In this document: positions 1 to 5,127 of the stretch, piece after piece
Layout: every line of letters starts with the position of its first letter
Numbering within the stretch: the stretch's first letter is position 1
From: Candidatus Iainarchaeum sp.
GTDB lineage: Archaea > Iainarchaeota > Iainarchaeia > Iainarchaeales > GCA-2688035
Direction: 5' to 3'
NCBI GenBank assembly: GCA_017608725.1
Contig: JAFCFG010000063.1
Span: 1-6,190 of the forward strand
Length of the DNA stretch: 6,190 nucleotides
Notes under the pieces: generated by a model
Told to the model about the DNA's origin: nothing
The model's database searches: none
What the model saw: the letters and a program-made list of their open reading frames with translations, nothing else
Program-made: the position numbers and the translations under genes

Positions 1-540
1 GCTTAAATATTGTTTTATCTGCTTTAAAACCTTTTCCATTGTTTGCCCAGCCCCTGATTTTGTTGTGTCAACAATTATATCGTAGTTCTTTTTGTCCAGG
101 TAGTCAATGCCATACAGCTTCTTGTACCTTGCCCTGTTCATTCCAATCCTGTTCCGCATGTTCCGCATTGTTTTCTCAAGACTGCTGTTTTCTTTCTCTT
201 CTGGCCTCATGTCATTGAAAATTCTTTCAGCAGCTGTTTTTAAATCAACTGTAACAAACACCTTGATACTGTTTGGTATGAAGTGCCATGCAACCCTTCC
301 ATCTATAACAAAGTTGTCCCTTTCCTTTCCCAGCTTTGCTGTTCTTTCATCGAGTATGTCGTCAATTGCCCTGTTTCTTAGCATTTCCTCGTGGATTTGC
401 ATGAGTGTTTTTCCCTGCTCCCTTGCAATCCCCCTCAAAAAATCGCCGGCACTGTAATGCTCTAACTTAAGCTCTTTGGCAAGGTTCTTTGCAAGAGTGC
501 TTTTCCCAGAACCAGGCAATCCGGTAATAGTTATTATCAT
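1..540 (-). CDS. cmk: Cytidylate kinase, archaeal type (3' end beyond window)
   Basis: Phosphorylates CMP/dCMP with ATP to CDP/dCDP in the cytoplasm (pyrimidine nucleotide salvage). Read on the minus strand from ATG at 540, the frame is open for 180 codons to base 1 with no stop, so only a few C-terminal residues should be missing; archaeal family members are about that length. Seen: P-loop GLPGSGKST at residues 7-15, the SAGDFLR segment at 30-36 (typical of archaeal Cmk), VIDGRVAWHFIP at 78-89 in the substrate-binding position, and an R-rich lid region running into RARYKKLYGID at about 136-146. The lid and the DGR motif favour Cmk over adenylate kinase. A TATA-like box lies about 27 bp upstream of the ATG, which fits a leaderless mRNA; no Shine-Dalgarno is seen. 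It lies head-to-tail behind the PAS regulator with a 40-base gap. Confidence 0.88.
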   Translation of the reverse strand, partial: MIITITGLPGSGKSTLAKNLAKELKLEHYSAGDFLRGIAREQGKTLMQIHEEMLRNRAIDDILDERTAKLGKERDNFVIDGRVAWHFIPNSIKVFVTVDLKTAAERIFNDMRPEEKENSSLEKTMRNMRNRIGMNRARYKKLYGIDYLDKKNYDIIVDTTKSGAGQTMEKVLKQIKQYLS

Positions 541-563
541 AGAAATAGAATGAGTTATTGGCT

Positions 564-571
564 TATTTAAA
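564..571 (-). promoter_or_regulatory. TATA box of cytidylate kinase (leaderless promoter)
   Basis: The minus strand reads TTTAAATA here, an archaeal TATA-box consensus. Its centre is 27 bp from the A of the cmk start codon, so transcription should begin at or next to the ATG. It sits in the short gap between the regulator's stop and cmk, suggesting cmk has its own promoter. Confidence 0.55.
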
Positions 572-580
572 TCTAACCCC

Positions 581-1138
581 TTATTTAACAAACCTCACAA
601 CCTCAATGACTGCGACTGTCTTGCCCTTTGGGCCTTTGACAGCGGAAGTAGAAATCTCTGCTACCTTGCCCTTTTTCCTAATTACGGCCATGTGGTTTTT
701 CCCTGTTTCCAGTGTTCTCTTGCTTGGGCAGTTCTCACAAATTTCCCTTTCCTCGTGAAAAACATCAAAGCAGTTCTTGCCCCTTAATTTGCTCAGCTTG
801 GAATGCCTTTTTTCCATCTCCCTGTTAACCCAGACAATTCTCATGTCTCTGTCCAGAACACACACTCCGTCGTGCAGGGTATTAAGCGCATGGATGGTTG
901 TGTTATTTTCATCATTTGTTTCAAAGGCCTTGAGCAAAGGGCTTTCAACCGGAAACCAGACCTTTGCCATTCCAATGTTTTTGAAGTCAATCATGCCCTT
1001 TGAATGCAGAACACTCAAATATTTTGTAACAGTAACCCTGTTGATGTTCAAGGCTTTCGCAATATCAGTATTGTGAATAGGCTCTTTTGCCCCTGCAATA
1101 AACTCAAGTATCCTGTCTTCGGTTTCTTTGTTGATCAT
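581..1138 (-). CDS. Winged-HTH/PAS transcriptional regulator with cysteine cluster
   Basis: A cytoplasmic DNA-binding sensor of 185 aa. Residues 1-65 form a winged helix-turn-helix: a first helix (TEDRILEFI), a recognition region near 20-48 (HNTDIAKALNINRVTVTKYL) and a basic wing ending near KVWF. Residues about 82-185 read as one PAS domain (DGVCVLDRDMRIVWVNREME), with a final beta strand at VAVIEVVRF. Between them in the PAS fold are C123, C134 and C137 in a C-x10-C-x2-C pattern, plus C93. Such cysteines occur in many PAS proteins and could bind metal, an Fe-S cluster or heme, or act as a thiol switch (inference). ATG at 1138 is preferred over TTG at 1144: a TGAT element lies 5 nt before the ATG. 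The upstream region holds two copies of a dyad between TATA box and start, suggesting autorepression. No kinase domain is present. The ligand is unknown. Confidence 0.85.
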   Translation of the reverse strand: MINKETEDRILEFIAGAKEPIHNTDIAKALNINRVTVTKYLSVLHSKGMIDFKNIGMAKVWFPVESPLLKAFETNDENNTTIHALNTLHDGVCVLDRDMRIVWVNREMEKRHSKLSKLRGKNCFDVFHEEREICENCPSKRTLETGKNHMAVIRKKGKVAEISTSAVKGPKGKTVAVIEVVRFVK

Positions 1139-1153
1139 TAGCAATCAAGGTAG

Positions 1154-1177
1154 TTGATTATCTATACTGATTATCGA
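1154..1177. promoter_or_regulatory. Operator pair A/B on the PAS-regulator side
   Basis: Two copies of an 11-bp dyad with consensus TTGATWATCAA, starting at 1154 (TTGATTATCTA) and 1167 (CTGATTATCGA), 13 bp apart. They have one and two mismatches to the consensus. Site B overlaps a perfect 10-bp palindrome TTATCGATAA at 1171-1180. The pair lies between the regulator's predicted TATA box (1182-1189) and its start codon, with site A covering the predicted transcript start near 1159; that placement suits a repressor. The likely binder is the adjacent HTH/PAS protein (inference). Confidence 0.5.
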
Positions 1178-1181
1178 TAAG

Positions 1182-1189
1182 CTTAAATA
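1182..1189 (-). promoter_or_regulatory. TATA box of the PAS regulator
   Basis: The minus strand reads ATTATTTAAGC over 1191-1181, with the TATA core at 1189-1182. A start about 27 bp downstream falls near 1159, giving a leader of about 21 nt that contains the TGAT ribosome-binding element at 1147-1144. It faces away from a second TATA box at 1203-1210, so the two promoters are back to back. Confidence 0.45.
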
Positions 1190-1202
1190 ATGATGCCCCC
1201 AT

Positions 1203-1210
1203 TATATAAC
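1203..1210 (+). promoter_or_regulatory. TATA box of the small divergent gene
   Basis: The plus strand reads ATTATATAAC at 1201-1210. The predicted start near 1233 lies about 27 nt before the TTG at 1260, leaving room for the GGAG at 1248-1251. It mirrors the minus-strand box around position 1196. Confidence 0.45.
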
Positions 1211-1214
1211 AGTG

Positions 1215-1238
1215 TTGATTATCAACATTGATAATTAA
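1215..1238. promoter_or_regulatory. Operator pair C/D on the small-gene side
   Basis: Two copies of the same 11-bp dyad start at 1215 (TTGATTATCAA, a perfect match, with arms extending to TGTTGAT/ATCAACA) and at 1228 (TTGATAATTAA, one mismatch). They are 13 bp apart, exactly as in the A/B pair. Site C lies just downstream of the TATA box and site D covers the predicted transcript start near 1233. The same regulator should therefore control both divergent genes. Confidence 0.55.
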
Positions 1239-1259
1239 TACTCCTTTGGAGTGTGTTTA

Positions 1260-1415
1260 TTGGAACTTGGTAGTGAACTGCTGCATAAAATGGAAGGAGG
1301 TTTTGAAATAGGAAAGAGGGTTCAATATGGTCTTGTAAGTATTAGGGGGAGGCTTTTCCTCACACCTGTTCCTGCCACTAAAGCAAAAAAGGTTAAATTG
1401 CGAAGAAGACTGTGA
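1260..1415 (+). CDS. Small hypothetical protein, possibly frameshifted
   Basis: A 51-residue frame beginning with TTG at 1260, eight bases after GGAG (1248-1251); a GTG at 1251 in the same frame would give 54 residues. I do not recognise the family. The protein has a helix-like start (ELGSELLHKMEGG), a strand-rich middle (VQYGLVSIRGRLFL) and a basic end (KAKKVKLRRRL). No membrane segment or signal is seen. A TATA box and two operator-like dyads lie upstream, and their symmetry with the PAS-regulator promoter argues that this unit is transcribed. Oddly, after the A6 run at 1385-1390 the coding-like signal moves to the +1 frame, which is acidic, contains two cysteines (NCEEDCENP) and stops at 1474-1476 with tandem TAA TAG. 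The intact product may thus be about 70 residues. It could also be a decayed gene. Confidence 0.4.
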   Translation: MELGSELLHKMEGGFEIGKRVQYGLVSIRGRLFLTPVPATKAKKVKLRRRL

Positions 1416-1482
1416 AAATCCACTTGAAGAGGAAAATTATATTGAAGGCCCTGATTTTGAGAAACAACCGAATTAATAGAAC

Positions 1483-1488
1483 TTTTTT
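1483..1488 (+). terminator. T-tract terminator after the small gene
   Basis: A run of six T follows the tandem TAA TAG at 1474-1479 by three bases. Archaeal RNA polymerase commonly ends transcripts at T-runs without a hairpin. Its position right after the +1-frame stop, rather than after the 0-frame stop at 1415, fits a gene extending to 1476. Confidence 0.3.
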
Positions 1489-1599
1489 CAGATTTATATA
1501 GTTCTTTTCCATTTTCGCACATCAATTGTTTCAGGTTTCCATTCCCTGATTATTCTTTTTTTCTTTACTTGCCCTCTTTTTAGCAGCCATGGTATAGAA

Positions 1600-1607
1600 T
1601 TAAATAC
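1600..1607 (+). promoter_or_regulatory. Candidate TATA box of RuBisCO
   Basis: TTAAATAC with an AT-rich flank; its centre is about 36 bp before the ATG, predicting a leader of roughly 10 nt. No Shine-Dalgarno or TGAT element precedes the RuBisCO ATG, which fits a very short leader. An alternative AT-rich stretch at 1613-1621 is less well spaced. Confidence 0.3.
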
Positions 1608-1639
1608 TTCCTTGAATTTAATCCATTCGGTTTTATTAA

Positions 1640-2920
1640 ATGTCGAAGAAAGCTTATTCAGGCTATTTGCAGCAAGGTTACAGGCCAAGGTCAGACCTTA
1701 TTGCTCTTTTCTGCATTGAGCCAGGGCAGGCCACATCCTTCAATGAAGCAGCCCAGGCAGTTGCCTCAGAGAGCAGCATCGGGACCTGGACAGATATTTC
1801 AACGCTTTCCCCAAGGCTTAAGAGGAAACTGCATGCAAGGGTTTTTTCCCTCAGCAAAAAGAGAGGCTTAATTCAAATCGCTTATCCCCCAGAGCTTTTT
1901 GAACAGGGGAACATCCCCCAACTTTTGAGCAGCGTTGGGGGAAATGTTTTCGGAATGAAGGAAGTTAGGAATCTGCGTTTGCTTGACATAAATTTCCCAA
2001 ATAGCTATATCAAATCATTCAGGGGCCCGAAATTCGGCATCAACGGGGTGAGAAAGGCCCTCAAAGTCAGGAAAAGGCCATTGCTTGGCTCAATTGTAAA
2101 GCCAAAGCTCGGCCTGAATGAGAGAGAGCACGCTGCTGTTGCCTTCCAGGCCTGGGTTGGGGGCTGTGACATTGTAAAGGACGATGAGAATTTGAGCAGC
2201 ATGAAATTCAACAAATTTGAAAAGAGGGTAAAAGAAACCCTTTGGCTCAGAAACAAGGCAGAGAAAATTACTGGCGAAACAAAAGCCTACATGCCAAATG
2301 TCACTGCCCCCTTCAGCGAAATGCTTAAGAGGGCAAAATTTGTCAAAAAGCAAGGCTGCAGATATGCAATGGTTGACATCGTAACAGTTGGCTGGTCTGC
2401 TTTGCAAGAACTGAGGAATGCCGACCTCGGTTTAATCCTTCACGCTCACAGGGCAGGCCATGCTGCCTTTACAAGAAACCCAAAACACGGCATTTCAATG
2501 CTGTTGATTGCAAAGCTCTGCAGGTTGGTTGGCCTTGATCAACTCCATGTTGGTGCAATTGTGGGCAAGATGGAGGGAACCAGAAAAGAAGTGCAGGCAA
2601 TTGGAGAGGAAATAGAGCATTCACTTGTCAGGGCTGACATGAAGCAGCATGTTCTTGCAGAAAAGTGGCTGCACATTAAGCCAATGCTTGCTGTTTGCAG
2701 TGGCGGTTTGCATCCTGGAAAAGTTCCTTCTCTTTTGGAGGCAATGGGAAAGGATATTGTAATCCAAATGGGAGGTGGAATTCACGGCCATCCCTTGGGG
2801 ACAATGCATGGGGCAATGGCTGCAAGGCAAGCGGTTGATGCAGCAATGAAGAAAATCCCGCTCAGGGATTACGCTGCAGGACAAAAGGAGCTTCAGCTTG
2901 CTTTGCGGAAATGGCAGTAA
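1640..2920 (+). CDS. rbcL: Ribulose-1,5-bisphosphate carboxylase, archaeal form III type
   Basis: Adds CO2 to ribulose-1,5-bisphosphate to give two 3-phosphoglycerates. In archaea the form III enzyme usually acts after AMP phosphorylase and ribose-1,5-bisphosphate isomerase in nucleotide-ribose salvage, not in a Calvin cycle. At 426 aa it has full form III length. All key residues are seen (spinach number in brackets): E44 and T49-W50 (E60, T65, W66), N102 in GGNVFGM (N123), K154 and K156 in KPKLG (K175, K177), carbamylated K180 with D182 and E183 (K201, D203, E204), H270-R271 (H294, R295), H303 (H327), K310 in loop 6 (K334), S354 in SGG (S379) and the GGG at 378-380. It should be active. Loop 6 reads GAIVGKMEG and the H270 motif HAHRAGH, whereas Thermococcus and Archaeoglobus form III have GTAGAGKLEG and HGHRAMH, so it is a divergent branch. 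No AMP-pathway partner is next to it. Confidence 0.95.
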   Translation: MSKKAYSGYLQQGYRPRSDLIALFCIEPGQATSFNEAAQAVASESSIGTWTDISTLSPRLKRKLHARVFSLSKKRGLIQIAYPPELFEQGNIPQLLSSVGGNVFGMKEVRNLRLLDINFPNSYIKSFRGPKFGINGVRKALKVRKRPLLGSIVKPKLGLNEREHAAVAFQAWVGGCDIVKDDENLSSMKFNKFEKRVKETLWLRNKAEKITGETKAYMPNVTAPFSEMLKRAKFVKKQGCRYAMVDIVTVGWSALQELRNADLGLILHAHRAGHAAFTRNPKHGISMLLIAKLCRLVGLDQLHVGAIVGKMEGTRKEVQAIGEEIEHSLVRADMKQHVLAEKWLHIKPMLAVCSGGLHPGKVPSLLEAMGKDIVIQMGGGIHGHPLGTMHGAMAARQAVDAAMKKIPLRDYAAGQKELQLALRKWQ

Positions 2921-2959
2921 TTGCCCCTTTTGCTTTGGGGAAAATTCCCGAAAAATAAC

Positions 2960-2967
2960 TTTAATTA
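2960..2967 (+). promoter_or_regulatory. Candidate TATA box of nadC
   Basis: TTTAATTA lies in the 82-base gap after RuBisCO. A start about 27 bp downstream (near 2990) would give a 13-nt leader carrying the TGAT element at 2994-2997. AT-rich sequence is common here, so this is a weak call. Confidence 0.3.
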
Positions 2968-3002
2968 ACCTTTCCCTAACCTAATAGTTTAATTGATTTA
3001 AA

Positions 3003-3827
3003 ATGCTTTCAGCAAAAATGAAAAAACAGCTACTGCAATTCCTTAGGGATGATATTGGAAAGGGAGATGTAACAAGTGCTGTGCTTCCTGCAAAGAAATG
3101 CAATGCAAGGATTGTTGCAAAGGAATCCTGCACAGTAGCTGGCTTGGAGGAAGCAAAATTTCTTTTCAATAAAAAAGGGGTAAGGGCAAGGCCCCTCTCA
3201 AAAGACGGCAGCAGGGTGAGGGCCGGGGCCACTATTCTCCATTTGCAGGGCCAAAATAAAAAAATTCTTTCTGTTGAAAGAACTGCTTTGAATGTTATTG
3301 GGAGAATGAGCGAGGTTGCAACAACCTGCAAAAAGGCAAAGCAAATTGCCGGCAACAAAGTTACAGTTGCCCTTACCAGAAAAACAATGCCTGGCTTCAA
3401 TTTGTTTGACAAAAAAGCAGCAAAGCTTTCAGGAATTTGGCCTCACAGAACAAACCTGAACAGTTTTGTTCTACTCAAAGACAACCACCTCCCCTTTTTC
3501 GCTTCCCCTTTTGAAGCTGTCCTTGCAGCAAAGAAAAAGCACGGCAGGGGAATGAAGGTAGAAATAGAGGTTGAATCATTGAAGGATGCTTTGATTGCAG
3601 CAAAGGCAAAGCCAGATGTGATAATGCTTGACAATTTCTCTCCAGCAAGAGCAAAAAGGGCAATTAAAAAATTGAGAAAGGTTTTCAACGGCCAAATTGA
3701 ATTAAGCGGCGGCATTACCCTGCAAAACCTGCCCCGCTATCCAAAAGCAAAGCCTGACATTATTTCAATGGGTTCTTTGACCTATGCAACAAAGTGGAAG
3801 GACTTCAGCCTTAAAATTGAAAAGTGA
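3003..3827 (+). CDS. nadC: Quinolinate phosphoribosyltransferase (nicotinate-nucleotide pyrophosphorylase)
   Basis: Converts quinolinate and PRPP into nicotinate mononucleotide, CO2 and pyrophosphate in de novo NAD synthesis; cytoplasmic, usually dimeric. At 274 aa it has normal family length. The N-terminal domain opens with DDIGKGDVTS (16-25), matching the family's EDxGxGDxT. The barrel carries ERTALNVIGRMS (92-103), TRKTMPG (125-131), H148-R149, KDNH (159-162), IEVEVES (188-192 region), MLDNF (208-212), ELSGGIT (233-239) and DIISMGSLT (252-260). These include the expected quinolinate- and PRPP-binding Arg, Lys, His and acidic residues. One oddity: the usual GGGxxHR stretch reads LSGIWPHR (142-149), so two of three glycines are gone. 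The paralogue ModD is less likely because KDNH and TRKT are kept. ATG at 3003 is chosen over 3018 because TGAT ends five bases before it. It is followed by a NadD-type gene, the next pathway step. Confidence 0.92.
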   Translation: MLSAKMKKQLLQFLRDDIGKGDVTSAVLPAKKCNARIVAKESCTVAGLEEAKFLFNKKGVRARPLSKDGSRVRAGATILHLQGQNKKILSVERTALNVIGRMSEVATTCKKAKQIAGNKVTVALTRKTMPGFNLFDKKAAKLSGIWPHRTNLNSFVLLKDNHLPFFASPFEAVLAAKKKHGRGMKVEIEVESLKDALIAAKAKPDVIMLDNFSPARAKRAIKKLRKVFNGQIELSGGITLQNLPRYPKAKPDIISMGSLTYATKWKDFSLKIEK

Positions 3828-3840
3828 TTTTTGAATTTTT
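3828..3840 (+). terminator. Candidate T-tract terminator after nadC
   Basis: Two runs of five T (3828-3832 and 3836-3840) follow the nadC stop directly. T-tracts of this kind can end archaeal transcripts. If it acts, the downstream adenylyltransferase needs its own promoter. Confidence 0.3.
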
Positions 3841-3849
3841 GTAAAGGAC

Positions 3850-3857
3850 TATTAAAT
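3850..3857 (+). promoter_or_regulatory. Candidate TATA box before the NadD-type gene
   Basis: TATTAAAT with purine-rich flank AAAGGAC upstream. The predicted start near 3880 is almost at the ATG at 3883, which would place the TGAT element (3875-3878) outside the mRNA; either this promoter or that ribosome-binding element may therefore be unused. Weak call. Confidence 0.22.
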
Positions 3858-3882
3858 TGAATTTGATTGCAAAGTGATTCTA

Positions 3883-4464
3883 ATGAAGATTGCTCTTTTT
3901 GGCGGAACCTTTGATCCTGTGCACAAAGGACATGTAAAAGCAGCACAATCTGTTTTGCAATTCACTGACTGCAGCGAAGTTTGGTTCATTCCAGTTTACT
4001 GGCATGTATACAAAAAGAAGGAAAATGTAAGTGACATCTCCCACAGGAAGAAAATGATTGAGCTTGCAATAGCAGGAAAAGAGGGCCTCAGGCTTGTTGA
4101 TTTCAATGAAAACCCCACCTACACTGTTGAAACCATTCACAAAGCGAAGAAACAGGGGCCAGATAATGAATATGTTTGGATTATTGGCTCTGGCCTTGAA
4201 CAGGAATTCGATTCCTGGAAGGACGCGGAAGAAATTCTAAATGAAGTAAAGGTCATTATTGTCCCGGAACCAGGCTTTGAAAAGCTTAAGAGCAGGCTGT
4301 TGAGCGAAGAAAAGGGCAACTGCATTGTCCTCTGGGATGCAGAAAGGGTTGATCTAAGCAGCACTGAAGTAAGGAACAAGCTTTTCAGGGAAAGGGATGT
4401 TTCCGGCCTTATCCCTTCCAGTGTTTTGCAGTATATTAAAGAAAACAACCTCTACAAAAAATAA
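3883..4464 (+). CDS. nadD: Nicotinate-nucleotide adenylyltransferase, NadD family
   Basis: Transfers AMP from ATP to nicotinate mononucleotide, giving nicotinate adenine dinucleotide and pyrophosphate; this is the step after NadC. The 193-aa protein has the nucleotidyltransferase motif GGTFDPVHKGH (7-17, with H14 and H17), a NadD-like VWFIPVYWH segment (33-41), TYTVET (79-84), FDSWKDAEEI (109-118), SSTEVR (159-164) for ATP, and a family-typical end, IPSSVLQYIKENNLY. This is the NadD pattern; NadM, the NMN adenylyltransferase best known from archaea, has a different N-terminal motif. One difference: the usual GADxL-type stretch reads IIGSGLEQE (100-107), lacking the Asp, so preference for nicotinate versus nicotinamide nucleotide is uncertain. 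ATG at 3883 is preferred to GTG at 3874 because GTGAT four bases upstream works better as a ribosome-binding element. It ends three bases before the next gene. Confidence 0.88.
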   Translation: MKIALFGGTFDPVHKGHVKAAQSVLQFTDCSEVWFIPVYWHVYKKKENVSDISHRKKMIELAIAGKEGLRLVDFNENPTYTVETIHKAKKQGPDNEYVWIIGSGLEQEFDSWKDAEEILNEVKVIIVPEPGFEKLKSRLLSEEKGNCIVLWDAERVDLSSTEVRNKLFRERDVSGLIPSSVLQYIKENNLYKK

Positions 4465-4467
4465 TAA

Positions 4468-4785
4468 GTGAATCAATTGCCAGCCGATTTTGATGCAGCT
4501 GTTTGGAAACTTCTCAAAAAAATCCCAGAGGGGAAAGTAACCACCTACAAGCAGCTTGCAATTGCCCTTGGAAAACCAAATGCCTTCAGGGCCGTTGGAA
4601 ACGCCTGCAACAGAAATCCAGATGCCCCGTTTGTTCCGTGCCACAGAGTTGTAAAGAGCACAGGCGAACTTGGAGGGTATGCAAAGGGCCTGAAGAAGAA
4701 AATCGCACTGCTCAAAAGAGAAGGGGTCAAAATTAAAAACAACAAAGTTCTTAATTTCATGGAAAGGTTGTTTGAATTTCGGTGA
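4468..4785 (+). CDS. ogt: Single-domain O6-alkylguanine-DNA alkyltransferase
   Basis: Suicide DNA-repair protein that moves alkyl groups from O6-alkylguanine to its own cysteine. The 105-aa frame equals the C-terminal MGMT domain alone; the N-terminal domain of Ada-C/Ogt-type proteins is absent. Seen: TTYKQLA (25-31) with the base-flipping Tyr27, RAVGNA (41-46) with the arginine finger R41, N50-P51 hinge, and active site PCHRVV at 57-62 with nucleophile C58, followed by GELGGY and KREG. The cysteine separates it from alkyltransferase-like (ATL) proteins, which have another residue there. GTG at 4468 is three bases after the previous stop, but a TGAA element sits four bases before TTG at 4477, so translation may start there (102 aa). 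Spacing of 3 and 6 bases to its neighbours suggests one operon with the NadD-type gene and the basic unknown gene. Confidence 0.9.
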   Translation: MNQLPADFDAAVWKLLKKIPEGKVTTYKQLAIALGKPNAFRAVGNACNRNPDAPFVPCHRVVKSTGELGGYAKGLKKKIALLKREGVKIKNNKVLNFMERLFEFR

Positions 4786-4791
4786 TTTTGA

Positions 4792-5127
4792 ATGCCAGGA
4801 AAATGGGGCGGAAAAGCAGTTGCAACTGCTTTGAGAAAACTGCCCAGAACTAAAAAAAGAAAGCGGAAGGCCAGAAAGGGCCAAGCCAATGAGATTGCCC
4901 TTTCAAGGAGCAGGAAGAGGGCAAAGCTGGGCCTGATTCATACAGGGCCAGTTTCCCCAGGCCATAAATTAAGGCCCCAGGCCACGGAAACAACAGAGCA
5001 GATGATTGGGGGATTTAGAAAAAGCGGTTTGAAAATACCCCAAGGCAAAAATGCCCAAAGCCACAAGCTGGGTCATGAAAACAACAGGGCAAGTGATTTT
5101 GGAATCGGATTAGTGGTTTTTTTATGA
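4792..5127 (+). CDS. Basic hypothetical protein of 111 aa
   Basis: I do not recognise this family. It begins six bases after the alkyltransferase stop, has a TGAT element five bases before its ATG (GGTGAT at 4781-4786), and its stop overlaps the next start as ATGA, so it is placed like a real operon gene. The first half is very basic, with a cluster RTKKRKRKARKG at 19-30 and another around SRSRKRAKLG (38-47), fitting nucleic-acid binding (inference). The second half is glycine-, histidine- and glutamine-rich with low predicted order, and the end (FGIGLVVFL) is hydrophobic. There are no cysteines and no metal motif. A long frame on the opposite strand reaches 4884 but covers only the first quarter of this gene and is a shadow. 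It could be a chance frame between two real genes, though the spacing makes that less likely. Confidence 0.5.
   Translation: MPGKWGGKAVATALRKLPRTKKRKRKARKGQANEIALSRSRKRAKLGLIHTGPVSPGHKLRPQATETTEQMIGGFRKSGLKIPQGKNAQSHKLGHENNRASDFGIGLVVFL

Noticed and set aside
107..457. Plus-strand open frame of 116 codons
   Set aside because: It is antisense to the cytidylate kinase, whose motifs are clear on the minus strand; the hydrophobic Ser/Leu-rich reading is typical of a shadow.
1131..1141. Fifth operator-like copy TTGATCATTAG at the regulator start codon
   Set aside because: Two mismatches, out of the 13-bp spacing, and explained by the ATG ATC AAC codons of the gene itself.
1385..1391. A AAA AAG slippery heptamer in the 0 frame of the small gene, as for -1 programmed frameshifting
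   Set aside because: A -1 shift here meets a TAA one codon later; the coding-like continuation needs a +1 shift instead.
1478..1505. AGAACT/AGTTCT inverted repeat with a 16-base loop
   Set aside because: Six pairs around a long AT-rich loop are expected by chance in such sequence; only the T-run inside it was kept as a possible terminator.
1322..1525. Minus-strand open frame of 67 codons opposite the small gene
   Set aside because: No motif, overlaps the more coding-like plus-strand frames, and has no TATA or ribosome-binding element placed for it.
2924..2940. CCCC/GGGG hairpin after RuBisCO as a terminator
   Set aside because: Only four pairs with a nine-base loop and no following T-tract.
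4354..4884. Minus-strand open frame of 176 codons
   Set aside because: It lies opposite the ends of the NadD-type gene, the whole alkyltransferase with its PCHRV site and the start of the basic gene; Phe/Ser-rich reading with no recognisable motif.
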